This document shows, piece after piece, positions 10,862 to 20,977 of a stretch of 64,000 nt of DNA. Within the stretch, counting starts at the first letter, position 1, and each line of letters opens with the position of its first letter. Below the pieces are notes generated by a model. That model was given only the letters and a program-made list of their open reading frames with translations. It did no database searches and had not been told where the DNA came from. The stretch lies in the NCBI GenBank assembly GCA_956465555.1, contig OY101115.1, positions 930,001-994,000 on the forward strand, read 5' to 3'. The stretch comes from Nitzschia sp. pyKryTriq1 (taxonomy: Eukaryota; Bacillariophyta; Bacillariophyceae; Bacillariales; Bacillariaceae). A program made the translations under genes and the position numbers.

Positions 10862-11647
10862 ATGAACTTTCTTTCCGACGACGACGACGACTTCGACGAG
10901 GAAGCGCTGCTGCCCCCCAAATTCCATAACGTTTTGGCCCGATGTAAAGAAATACAAGACCGATCCTGCACACACGGAGGTCCACCACCTAGTGGAAACA
11001 AAACTGTTGAGGTTCTCATTCCCAGGATGATCGAGTGCTGCATGCTGCTTGGTCAAGCCGAAATGAATATTCTACAGCGACACGCCAATGACAGCACCCG
11101 TATGGAAGATCTTACCAGCGAACGAGTCCGTGCCAAGACGCAGGTAATGATCGAGTTCTGGTTGCTAACACCTGGATACTGCTCTACCATTATCGATGAC
11201 TCCTACCCTCGACTGTGCTTTTCGATTGCCACGGATGCAACCTTGGATGGGAATCTGGAGTACGCTCGAAACTTTCTACAAATTGGAATTTTCCTGAACG
11301 CTGTCGCCGAGAAGGGGAGAGATAAGGTATTGAAGCATTTCCGCGGGGAGGAGCATTGCGCAGACGTGAGTGCATTTTGTGGAAAGGCACTGCATAGGAC
11401 CCGGACGGATCGAGGCATGATCTTGTTCTTAGACAAGGTTACCCCGTGCGCTTGCCTCAACGAACTTGGCGCAGCCGCTCGATCTACCCCAAAGGCTGGA
11501 AAATGTAGCTACTGTAAAACGCAAGACATCAAAATCAAGCTCAAGAAGTGCTCACGATGCCAGATGGCCGAATATTGCTCTAGAGAATGTCAGAAAGCAG
11601 ACTGGCCAGTCCACAAAAGGGAGGATTGCTTCGAACGTAAGTCCTAG
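10862..11647 (+). CDS. MYND zinc-finger protein
   Basis: 261-residue protein of unknown process. An acidic N-terminus (a run of Asp after MNFLS) leads into a helical middle region without recognised domain. The last 47 residues form a MYND zinc finger: CSYC, then CSRC, YCSREC, and the closing HKREDC, giving the expected C-x2-C / C-x2-C / C-x3-C / H-x3-C pattern. MYND fingers bind proline-containing protein partners and often recruit regulators or chaperones. It is intronless. The start at 10862 follows a short upstream ORF, which may limit translation. The 3' flank carries GCTAGC-rich inverted repeats and a G homopolymer. Confidence 0.82.
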   Translation: MNFLSDDDDDFDEEALLPPKFHNVLARCKEIQDRSCTHGGPPPSGNKTVEVLIPRMIECCMLLGQAEMNILQRHANDSTRMEDLTSERVRAKTQVMIEFWLLTPGYCSTIIDDSYPRLCFSIATDATLDGNLEYARNFLQIGIFLNAVAEKGRDKVLKHFRGEEHCADVSAFCGKALHRTRTDRGMILFLDKVTPCACLNELGAAARSTPKAGKCSYCKTQDIKIKLKKCSRCQMAEYCSRECQKADWPVHKREDCFERKS

Positions 11648-11699
11648 CTAGTCCTGAGTGAGTCTGAGATTGCTAGCTAGCTTATAGCAAGCTAGCTTT

Positions 11700-11716
11700 G
11701 GGGGGGGGGGGGGGGG
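11700..11716. repeat. G homopolymer of 17
   Basis: Seventeen consecutive G, in the 3' flank of the MYND gene and downstream of the convergent ATPase gene. It is preceded by GCTAGC-containing inverted repeats (about 11671-11697). Such a run is length-unstable and can form a quadruplex. Confidence 0.9.
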
Positions 11717-11754
11717 AGAGAAGCGACAAGTGGTCCAAGCTTGAACTATGTGTG

Positions 11755-11790
11755 GTATCAATGGGGAGGGGTGTATCAATGGGGAGGGGG
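11755..11790. repeat. 18-bp tandem duplication
   Basis: Two adjacent copies of a G-rich 18-bp unit beginning GTATCAATGGGGAGGGG, in the short convergent gap between the MYND and ATPase genes. The copies are nearly identical, implying a recent slippage or duplication. Confidence 0.85.
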
Positions 11791-11852
11791 GTTCAACCTA
11801 CACAGAAAAATAACCTAGTAGAGAGCAAAGGTACCTACTACTACTAGTCGAC

Positions 11853-14800
11853 TTACAACGCCAGGACGGAGTTCTTCTTGGGTTCTCCTCGCCGAAAATT
11901 CAACCAAGAACGAGTGCTCCGACGCATTCTATGTCCCCCACGGCCAACTGGTAATGCGAGCCAGCCTCTTGATCTGGGCATTGGTGGGTCCTCCTTTTTC
12001 GATAATGGAGAGGGATGGAATCCGTCATTGAACCACTTATCGAAGAACTTCTTCCGCAAAGTATCCAACCATAGAACACCCGAGCTTAACAAGATAATGT
12101 AAACGAGATCTGCAAAGGACAACCCTTCGGTCTGAAAGACTTCTTGTAGCGGAGGAAAGTAAATGACCAAGAGTTGACCGAAAATGGAGCCTCCAACGGC
12201 CCATAAAAACGCCGGGTTCGAAAATAGGCTCATTTCATAGAAGCATTTTTCCGCGGACCGGCAAACGTAGGCATTGAAAAGGTCGCAATTCACAAACGTC
12301 ATGAATGTCATGGTCGTATCACGTCGCGACACTTTCCCGTCATCCAGCTCATTGGCAAAGACCTTTAGTGTCAAAAAGACAATCAGTGACGCGCTGGTAA
12401 TAGCTCGTAGTAGCAAGGCGCGTGTGACAATAGGATCATCGGCTTTGCGAGGCTTGGCTTTGAGAATTCGATCATCGACTGGCTCTACTCCCAAACTTTG
12501 TGCCGGAGGGCCATCCATGATAATGTTGATCCACAGGATCTGCATAGCGTTGAGTGGTGTGGGAAGGCCAAGCGCTGTTGCGATGCTCGCCATGGTCAAT
12601 GCAGCAAAAGATGTACTCAACTGAAACGCAAGAAAACATCGAATGTTGAAGAATATCCCCTTTCCTTCGGCAACAGCATAAGTGATTGTTCGAAAATCGT
12701 CGTCGGCAAGCACTACATCGGCAGCTTCCTTGGCAACATCGGTACCCTTTAGCCCCATGGCAATCCCAATATCTGCCCCTTTTAACGCCGTTGCGTCATT
12801 AACACCTGGAGTATATAAAAACAAAGAGTTGTGTGAGGAGTGGATATTCTTCTCAAAATGCACACACGTCGCCACAGCCATTTGCACTCACCGTCACCTG
12901 TCATGGCGACAATGTCACCATTCGCTTGCAACGCCCGAACAATTGCAAGTTTATGCCTCGGTGCCACTCGATAAAAGACCTTTATATTCATGATACTTTC
13001 GCTCAGAAGCTGCTGTGGTATCGATTCTAAATCATCTCCACTCATAGCAATAGTATCACCTGCCAATTCGACATCGGACATTACATCATCCTCAAAGTCA
13101 TCCAGCGAATCGGTGCTATATTGTCGCGGGATGGCCTGTTGATTATTCGTTTCGGAACCCACAATCCCACACCGCCGCGCAATGGCCAAGGCAGTTTCAC
13201 GAGCATCTCCAGTGACCATCATGACTCGGACGCCTCCGTGTCGAAGCTGCCAGACCGACTCCGCAACACCCTCGCGAGGAGGATCTTCCATCCCCACAAC
13301 TCCGGCAAAAGTGAGCTGATCCAACGACGGTCCATATGCCATTGCCAAGACCCGAAGGCCATTCGACGCCATTTTTCGCACATTGACCATTACCAATTCT
13401 TTACCCTCCTTGTCTAGAGACCGCGGAGCTCCATCCGGCCCTGTAAAAGTTGTACATTCAAAGAGAAGACTTTCTGGCATACCCTTGACAAAGTACATGC
13501 TCCCATCAGACGATGGACGACGGCCTCCAATACCACGGCTGTTGCTGTTCTCCTGGACCATAATCATCGACTTGGCAAACGCGTCACAGCATTGTGTACC
13601 ACTGACCGGGCGAGCCCGGACTTCCATGCGTTTGCGTTCACTGGAAAAGGGAATTTCTTGCAGACGATGATACTGGGGTCGCGGATCTATCACTCTCGCC
13701 TTTTCCGAAGCGACCAAGAGGGCCAGTTCCGTCGGTTGCCCCGACAGGGCACCACCCGCATGTCCTTCTGCAAGACTGGAATCAATATCTGTTACCACGG
13801 TCGCATTGTTGCACAGACATGCGGTGTAAAACAGTGCCGACAGGGCAGTAAATTCCGCACTGGTCGAATCAATAACCGTCGAATTGCCATCCGGTCCCGC
13901 CATGACCATTTTTCCCGAGGCTGCGGCATATCCCACCCCTGTCAATCCAAATTTTCGTTGCCGATGCGCTAAGGTGTATACGGCGCGTGCGGTCATTTCA
14001 TTTTGCGTCAGAGTCCCCGTTTTGTCCGTGCATACCGCTGTCGCACATCCCAAAGACTCCACGACGGGCAATTTCTTGACAATCGCATTTCGTTTGGACA
14101 TGCGCAATACACCCAACGCCAAGGTCACCGTCGTGCAAATCGGTAACCCTTCCGGAATGGCAGCGACTGCCAAACTGACAGCCACAGTCAAGGTTTCGAG
14201 AAAGGGTCTACCCATCAATACTCCCAATAAGGCAATAGCGGCAATCGCCGCACTACTTAAATACGCCAGTCGTTTTCCCAATTCATCAATCTTGTTTTGC
14301 AGTGGCGATTTTCGTGTCGTCACACTTTGCAATTCCTGAGCCACCCGTCCAAATTCGGTGCGAGCTCCCACTGCTACCACCAAGGCTCTTCCGCGTCCCG
14401 CCGTGACTAACGACCCACAAAAGACGACATTCGTTTGATCCGTAATCGACGGCTCCTTCACTTTGGAAGGTGCTAGTACCAATCCTTCTCCTGTTTTTCC
14501 GACGGGATGATTTTCTCCCGTCAAACTCGATTCGTCCACTCGTAGTTCGACCGAATCGACGACACGACAGTCGGCCGGTACCTTATCTCCCGTCGCCAAG
14601 AGGACGAGATCGCCCACAACTAATTCTCGCGCGGGAAAGTGATCCATGACACGTCCATCCCGTAAGCACGTACAGGTGGGCGGGACCAAATGGGCGAGTT
14701 GTTCCAGAGCTTGTTCCGACCGATATTCTTGGACGGCTGCTACTAAGGATACAATCAAGAGAGCAATACCGATACTGATGGCGTCTGCCGCATTCCCCAA

Positions 14801-15208
14801 TAGAATGGATATCCCTGCCGAAAAGAGCAGCATGAGAATCAACGGCTCCTTGAGTTGTTCCAACAAGGCGGCTCCGACGGGCTGTAAAAAGGGAAATTTT
14901 CGAAACATCCACAACTTCTTCGCGTCCTCTTCGTCGTCATCTTCTCCCACGACATTTTTGCCAAAGGCCCGTCTCAAAAAGGGAATGTAACGTGACGGCC
15001 AGCCATGATGGAGAAGTTGCCCCGGTTCTAGATGCGACGAGTTGTTGATTGATATCGGTGCGAGGGGCAGCAAGCCGGACAAGGAAGAAATGTGACGGGC
15101 AAGTTCTTCGGGCTGCCACGAACATTCCTCGGCCCGAGAATACGGGTACGGTGAGGAGGATGACGATGACGATGATGGTGGAGGCGGAGATGGAGGGCGG
15201 CTCGTCAT
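11853..15208 (-). CDS. PMR1: P-type Ca2+/Mn2+ ATPase, SPCA/PMR1 type, two exons
   Basis: Pumps Ca2+ or Mn2+ into Golgi or another secretory compartment. Exon 1 is 15208-12892, the intron is 12891-12806 (86 nt) and exon 2 is 12805-11853, giving 1,089 residues. The join falls inside the hinge motif MTGDG-VNDAT, restoring the invariant TGDGVND. Also visible are a cation-ATPase N domain, TGES-like SLTGE (about 228-232), PEGLP (about 352-356) and phosphorylation motif DKTGT with Asp near 395. The PEGLP context followed by LALGVLRMSKRNAIVKKL matches secretory-pathway pumps better than SERCA or calmodulin-regulated PMCA. The start at 15208 opens a Ser/Pro-rich cytosolic tail. A further in-frame ATG at 15322 would prepend 38 residues translated through a TACCGGTA-bearing promoter, and is less likely. 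Confidence 0.93.
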
Positions 15209-15772
15209 TATTTTCGTCGTCTTTGAATGTGATAGTGATAATGCAATACGATGTGCAGTACTAGTATATACCGGTACCTGTATGTGCAGCCAATAATGTG
15301 ATGATGATTGATGATGATGCATTTTGAAGGGCCCCGCCGCCGGAGCGCCGATGGTGGAGATGATGAGATGAATGAATGACCGGCGTCATTGTCACGCGTC
15401 ATGCATGCATACGGTACGAGAACGAAGTCATCGATGAACGAAGTACGTGCACAATAAGTCCGATGAGTCGTCCTCGATCTAAATTGAGTCTGATAGGTCG
15501 AAAGTCGAAAGACATCAAGCGTCCGTCCGTAGTGCGGGTCTCCGTGCTTTTCTCTCGAGCGCGAAAACAACGGGTCGGAGGGAGACGGACGGCTGCATCA
15601 GCGGTCGTCAAAAATGCTGCTGTCATTGGCGCCATATTCAATTCAATATTGCACCTATTTCCATTGTCGCATCCTCAAAATCATCCTCATCAGCATCTCC
15701 TCTACTTGTACGAGTATTTGACATTTGACATTTGACATTTACACTATAACCAGCGACCAGCGACCAGCGACC
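15209..15772. promoter_or_regulatory. Divergent intergenic region ATPase / RFC4
   Basis: 564 bp between outward start codons. TACCGGTA at 15269-15276 lies 61 bp upstream of the ATPase ATG. A short tandem of TTTGACA units (15718-15738) and a repeated CGACCAG (15751-15769) immediately precede the RFC4 start. Confidence 0.4.
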
Positions 15773-17085
15773 ATGACTACTAGTACTGTCACAAACTCTA
15801 CCGGTAGTAGTACGGCCATTCCATGGGTCGAACGGTACCGCCCCAAGTCACTCCACGATGTCTCGCATCAGACCGAGGTGGTGGCGACATTACAAAACGC
15901 CGTACGGACCGGTCGCTTGCCGCACTTGCTGTTTTACGGTCCTCCCGGATCGGGAAAAACCAGTGTCGCCTTGGCATTGTGTCGACAATTGTGGCATCCT
16001 TCGCAATGGAAACGTCGTGTCTTGGAACTCAATGCCAGCGATGAACGTGGGATATCCGTAGTGCGAGACAAAATCAAACAGTTTGCCGTTCAAGCGGTCG
16101 GGCAAAGCAGCAGCAAGTCTTTTTTCACCACCCAAAAGACGGACAGCAATGCCATGGAAGAAGATACCACAGACTATCCGAATCCGCCGTACAAGATTAT
16201 TATTTTGGATGAGTGTGATAGTGTCACACCCGACGCTCAAGCTGCGTTGAGAAGAATCATTGTGAGTACAACAACAAAAACGACAAGCACACAGTTTATC
16301 ATATTATTATGCAGTGCAGTACTGCATTCGTATACGTACACACCGCCATGTTTGATGCTTGTTCCGTACTTGTATAGTCACACTGCCAAACTCACACAGT
16401 CAGCGCATGTTTGTATTGCCTCTTGTCTCATTTTTTCTTCTTGTATTATTAGGAAGCCAATTCTCGAATTACACGTTTTGTTCTCATTTGCAATTACGTG
16501 ACGCGAATCATTGAGCCACTGGCCAGTCGCTGTGCCAAATTTCGATTTCAATCCTTGCCGCCCAGCAGTATGAAGGAGCGTTTGATGAGTATTTGTCAGG
16601 CGGAACATTGTCCGTTGCAAGAAGCCCAGCTAGATACAATTCTGGAATTGTCGGAAGGAGACATGCGACGAGCCGTACAAACCTTGCAATCGGTGAATGC
16701 ACTGACAGTGGGTAGTGGTAGTAGTAAGGACGAGAAAAAGAGGAGTGCAGTCTTGTTGGACGATGCGGCGATTGCAGAATTGGTGGGATTGCCCCCCGCA
16801 AAGGTAGTCGATGAATTGGTGCAGGCACTACTGGACAGCAAAGGCATCTTTGATAAGGTGCAAACGGCAGTAGAAGAGGTGTGCATGGCGGGATACTCGG
16901 CTCAAACCTTGATGGGGTGTCTACTCCAACGATTCATCGTTTTGCCCCAACTGGATGACATGGGACGAGCGAAACTAGCGATTCGGATTGCGGAAGCGGA
17001 ACATTGCATGTTGGATGGAGCAGATGAGTACTTGCAGCTCATGACGGTGTGTGGGCTCGCCATGCAGTGCCTCAAATATGAATAA
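15773..17085 (+). CDS. RFC4: Replication factor C small subunit (human RFC4 / yeast Rfc2 type), two exons
   Basis: Subunit of the pentameric clamp loader that opens PCNA on DNA. Exons are 15773-16261 and 16453-17085; the 191-nt intron is the longest in this window. The protein has 373 residues, the usual length. Walker A GPPGSGKT is at 56-63, LNASDERGI follows, Walker B DECDS lies near 150, and the splice restores [16 protein letters not shown]. The sensor/arginine-finger region reads SRC within IEPLASRC. The wording around LNASDERGI and [13 protein letters not shown] fits human RFC4 better than RFC2, RFC3 or RFC5. The ATG at 15773 is the first Met; TACCGGTA lies at codons 9-12. Confidence 0.93.
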
Positions 17086-17407
17086 TAATCATCGGCCTCC
17101 TATGTCAACAACAACAAAAACGACGACGACGACGACGACGACGACAGCATGGCCACTAGCTGGTCCAAGTGACAGTAGTGGAGAATGATGATAGGGGCTA
17201 ATTGTATTCATTAGTGGGATATCTACACCGATCATTGTTACTGTAATGCATGTCGGTACGAACTCAACTGACCGTACTGTACACTGTACACTGTACATAC
17301 TTCGTTCAATACGTGCATCAACTTTAGAAGACAGCATTGGGGATGCATGCAATGCGACGACGATGACGACTCCTCGCATTACCAAATTACTATTGATGCA
17401 TTCTATT
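17086..17407. repeat. Convergent gap with CGA microsatellite and CTGTACA tandem
   Basis: 322 bp between the RFC4 and FKBP stop codons. It holds a (CGA)n run of about eight to nine units at 17121-17146 and a short ACTGTAC tandem (about 17276-17297). No gene is seen. Confidence 0.7.
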
Positions 17408-18124
17408 TTAACGAACGCGCGTCGCCTGGACTTCTAAAAAGACATATTCACCTGGCACATCTTTGCGAACATTCATCACTCGCCGCATTTGTTGTCGGGG
17501 TCCAAAGCCGACCGGCAACGGGCCCGGCTTGCCGTCTTCCAATCCCTGGACATAGGCCAAACTCGGAGGAATCAACAATCGTCGGACGCCGCCGGCTTTC
17601 ATGCCCCGGATGCCTTCATCCACGCCTTGAATGGCTGCTCCATCGCCTACCGCAAAAATAAAGGGAACACTCCCGCTCACTTCGCTCGAATCTACAAAGT
17701 ACCCATTGCTTTTTCGAAGAACCCATTGCAGATTCACCTTGCTTCCTTCTTTGACCTCTTCGCCATTTCCAGGACGCAAATCCGCATAAATAACACCCGA
17801 AGAAAGCTTTTTGTAAGCTTCACGGGGAACCGGCGCTTGATCGTCCATGTCGCCCAAGGCTGCTGTGCCTTGGCGGTATTCTTCCGATAGAGCTTTATCG
17901 GCGGCAGATGCCGAAGGCGAAAGAATGGAAAGAATACTCGCTCCAAATACGCTTGCCATGAAGGATCGACGTTCTTGATCATGGTCGTGCCTTGATGATG
18001 ACAGTTCAGATATTGGAAGCAATGCTCTTGGATTAGCAGGAACGAACGCTTCGGCGACGGAAAACCAGAAACCGACACTCATGACCACTACCAACCAACT
18101 CATTTTTGGCGCCGAAATTCTCAT
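17408..18124 (-). CDS. FKBP-type peptidyl-prolyl isomerase, thylakoid lumen
   Basis: Proline isomerase/chaperone predicted in the thylakoid lumen, 238 residues. The presequence is tripartite: a signal peptide ending AEAF-V (about 24-28) for ER and complex-plastid entry, a transit stretch, then RRSFMAS with a hydrophobic run ending ASAA (about 52-76). The last part is a twin-arginine-style lumen signal. The FKBP domain spans about 108-238, with VNLQWVLRKSNGYFVDSS, GVDEGIRGMKAGGVRRLLIPPSLAY and the C-terminal strand. This matches the large plant/algal family of lumenal FKBPs, many of which support photosystem assembly; several lack full isomerase residues. The start at 18124 is the first ATG; a second at 18103 would also work. 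The ORF is uninterrupted. Confidence 0.88.
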   Translation of the reverse strand: MRISAPKMSWLVVVMSVGFWFSVAEAFVPANPRALLPISELSSSRHDHDQERRSFMASVFGASILSILSPSASAADKALSEEYRQGTAALGDMDDQAPVPREAYKKLSSGVIYADLRPGNGEEVKEGSKVNLQWVLRKSNGYFVDSSEVSGSVPFIFAVGDGAAIQGVDEGIRGMKAGGVRRLLIPPSLAYVQGLEDGKPGPLPVGFGPRQQMRRVMNVRKDVPGEYVFLEVQATRVR

Positions 18125-18659
18125 CTTTTGCTGGATCAATTGCAAACAGTTCCAAACAGAAGAATCCTATGCTCTTGAGCTTGCTGAATAATCTCCTTCA
18201 CTAAAAGACCAAACCTTGCAACTGTGTCTATCTTTGATGAAAGAGGACTGTTATCATCGCTCCATCATTGTGACTCCTCAAGGAGGCAAAAGTCGGAGAT
18301 GATGAGTCCTACAGTAGCGGTTTTATTTATTAGCTGTCTCGTAGCAACATGCCACGTACAAGGTACACGTACAAGTACCGATACCTTATTACGGTATTTT
18401 CGCCAAACTATTTGAGTCGAAGCAGTCACACCATGGTATACCTACGTACTTGTCCTCTCCGCGCGATCGATTTCCACGTGGAGATGACATTTCAGCTTTG
18501 AGCTTTCGCACTCGCAGGTGTTTTGTATATGTCGCGATGTTGCTTATTGATAGCACTGTCACTGTTGCAACAAGCCAAAAAAGTACCGAAAGTAAAGCGA
18601 ATTGCAGTCAAAAGTCGAGGTTTGCATATAACAGGTTGGATATAGATGCGTACATAGAG
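18125..18659. other. Divergent intergenic region FKBP / unknown secretory protein
   Basis: 535 bp between outward starts. An open frame continues upstream from 18660 to 18450 but begins at a non-ATG codon and reads like promoter DNA. GTAC-rich short repeats lie at 18355-18375. Nothing else is recognised. Confidence 0.4.
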
Positions 18660-19229
18660 ATGAGACGAACTATCCGACAACTGCTACTTTCCGCCTGGTG
18701 GATTGGGTTGGCATCGGCTAGCCTGAAGATCCCCTTTTTGTCGCGAAAAAAGAAGTATACGCCGTTGGTATTCTTCACCGTCCCCAAGGACATAATCCCC
18801 GAATGCGATGCCATGGAGAAGATCGTTTCCGAAGTGGAACGGGAATTGGGTGTTCATGTCGAACGTCTAGATGTCGCTCGTGACGCGACGGCGGAGGCTA
18901 CCATGTCGACACTGACGCAACGCCTACCGCCATTTTTGTACCATCGAGAGTCTTGTCAGGTAGTCTTTGCCCCCGGATCTTCGGACAGCAAAAAGGCGTC
19001 ACCTCCTATCGACAAGAGTCGCGTTCGGGCTTGGGCAAAGGGGCGAATTATCACTGCTCAGTCAGTATCCAGCAGCGCAAAATCTAAGGCCCCAGTGGTT
19101 GTGGCGCAAGAAGACAACTCAATTGATCAGAAAGATTTGATTGAGGATGCTACACTATCTCCCATGCAGAAAAGTGGGAAAGAGAAGATGAAAGAACGTA
19201 CAAAGGAACTAGGAAAAGACAAAAAGTAG
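18660..19229 (+). CDS. Unknown secretory-pathway protein with possible thioredoxin-like fold
   Basis: 189 residues, not recognised. The N-terminus is a signal peptide (MRRTIRQLLLSAWWIGLASA, cleavage likely after ASA). The next residue is Ser rather than Phe, so ER, secretion or a plastid periphery is more likely than the stroma. Residues about 33-100 read as alternating strands and helices: LVFFTVPKDI, a helix with ECDAMEKIVSEVERELG, VERLDV, then PPFLYHRESCQVVFAPG. That is a thioredoxin-fold-like order but without a CxxC. The C-terminal third is Lys/Ser/Glu-rich and probably disordered. Upstream in-frame Met codons are 41 and 70 residues away and would mask the signal peptide. Confidence 0.6.
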   Translation: MRRTIRQLLLSAWWIGLASASLKIPFLSRKKKYTPLVFFTVPKDIIPECDAMEKIVSEVERELGVHVERLDVARDATAEATMSTLTQRLPPFLYHRESCQVVFAPGSSDSKKASPPIDKSRVRAWAKGRIITAQSVSSSAKSKAPVVVAQEDNSIDQKDLIEDATLSPMQKSGKEKMKERTKELGKDKK

Positions 19230-19654
19230 TAGCACTAAACGCCAATACAATCTGCATAGCATACAGACACTAGCTCATTTTCTGAGGAAACTGCAACCCT
19301 AATTCACAAAAACACAGGTCAAATTGATGATTTAGAAGTCCAATGCAATTCTTGAGTTGGATGCTTAATCTAAGTTCTGTGGTCAGGTTCACTTTTCCTA
19401 AGTGAGAGAATGGAAGAGAGTTAGTACATGATAGGTGGTGCAATTCGATCTCCCACCATCCCAGAGTTCAATCCTCAAGTCTGTTGATGTTATACGTTCA
19501 GTCTCATCACCGCTAGCAAATTCTACAGAGAGGATTCAGAGAGATTCCCATTGCAATTTTCATCGTCATTACAGATAACAACAACAGACTGTGCGATTGC
19601 GGTACATAGCTTCATCAGAAGACGAAAACCAGCCCTGTGTACTCACCGTTGTAT
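19230..19654. other. Convergent gap, no gene seen
   Basis: 425 bp between the unknown secretory gene and the GST-C-like gene, both ending here. It has no repeats of note and no open frame with protein-like content. It probably holds two 3' UTRs. Confidence 0.4.
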
Positions 19655-20411
19655 TCAAGTCATCGTGTCAAGCTTGCATTCTTTTTCGATCTTGCCGAGC
19701 CAACGATTTAGAATCGAATCTGATTCGACAAGTGGCATTAGGTAACAAGAATACACCGCAATACTGATGTCGGCCAGGGTAATGGATTCTCCCACGAAGT
19801 ACGATATGTGCTCCAAACTACTTTGCTGCTGCTTCATCTTCTTCGCCAAATGAGCCTCAATGGTTGTCACGGCAGACTTGAGTTGCAATTGAACACTCCC
19901 TTCTGTCGTTTCCCCTTTTCCTTCACTGCTTGTCAATGATCCCATTTCCCTCAAGACATGAAGCGGGAGCTCTATGGAATGCCACAGAAAAGACAGCCAC
20001 GAGTCAACCTGCGCGGCCTCAACATCATTCCGCCCGAGCAACTCGTTAGCAGGAGACATCGATGCAATCATTCGTATCATGCTGTTGGTCATTGTGATGT
20101 GGCAGTCACTCCCTATCGATAGTAGCAAACTCTTCGGTGAAGGATTGCTGGACGAAACATCATGCTGTAGACCGACCAGCTCTTCGGCACGAAGAATTTC
20201 AGTGACTGCGTGCACAGAAGCATAGTTTGCAACGGCAAGGACCTGGAATTATCATAGAGAATTTTTTAACACATCAGCTTTAGCCATCAAACAAGAGCGC
20301 CACGGATCAACGGTCTGTTGGTAGGTTCAATTGAATTTCACGTACCTTCTTCGCCCGAGGGCTGCCGAGTTCCGCCTTTGTGCCTCTCAACACTACGAGT
20401 AGATCTTTCAT
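19655..20411 (-). CDS. GST C-terminal-like adaptor protein, two exons
   Basis: 217 residues. A 22-codon first exon (20411-20346) is spliced by a 103-nt phase-0 intron (20345-20243, gtacgt...ccag) to 20242-19655, giving MKDLLVVLRG...RAKK-VLAVANYASV. Residues about 80-205 resemble the all-helical GST C domain found in aminoacyl-tRNA synthetase appendages, AIMP/EEF1E1 and EF1B-gamma: QVDSWLSFLW, then FVGESITLADISIAVY, the classic helix-6 N-capping pattern. The N-terminal half is too short and divergent for a normal glutathione-binding thioredoxin fold. A role as scaffold in a tRNA-synthetase or elongation complex is inference. No downstream synthetase or EMAP domain is present. Confidence 0.7.
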
Positions 20412-20977
20412 CGAGACGACGTCATAATGGTATGGATGTCCTGCAAAAAGTACAGTCCTTTTATCTATACGGTAGTACAGTAACAATCATTAAGACCGTG
20501 CTCATGGAGATTTGATGCCGTTCCTTGATCCAAGTGGATGATAACCTCTCATTGTCGGTAGTGAGATCTTTTGTGAGTTATGAGTTTATTATGACGATGA
20601 TGATTGAGTGGCTCTGCGCCGCGGTGGATGCGTTGAGCTCGAGCTCCATCGACAGACCTCGCAATTTTAGAACCGTATCCTTTTCTGCTCTTCCCGCCAA
20701 AAAAGGTGCAACCGCAACAATGTCCAAAAATGCCAAATGCTTCCCGATTGCCGTTGCATAATAATACAAGTACACATGCCGAACAACTTCGCTCGCCTCT
20801 ATTGGTAACTCCCATAGAACCATCGTCACGAGAAATTCTCTGTCTTGATCCTGCAGTTGCCTTGTACAGTAGCTAAGGACCAAAGGCCAAAGACCCTTAC
20901 CTGTACGTGTACAGCACAAGTAGTATCTTTATCTCTAAGTGCATTCAACAAGGCACGGAACTCTCCACGTACCTCCA
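20412..20977. promoter_or_regulatory. Divergent intergenic region, GST-C-like gene / plastid helical-repeat protein
   Basis: 566 bp between outward starts. A 113-codon frame runs on the minus strand (20919-20578) but has no ATG-supported start or domain. GTAC-rich motifs lie near 20860-20920. GACGTCAT is at 20418-20425, beside the GST-C-like ATG. Confidence 0.35.

Noticed and set aside
15209-15322. 38-residue N-terminal extension of the Ca/Mn ATPase
   Set aside because: It is translated from AT-rich, TACCGGTA-containing upstream DNA and is not typical of SPCA pumps; the ATG at 15208 is preferred.
20578-20919. 113-codon minus-strand frame in the divergent promoter
   Set aside because: No ATG-supported start or domain, and it has GTAC-rich promoter-like sequence at its upstream end.
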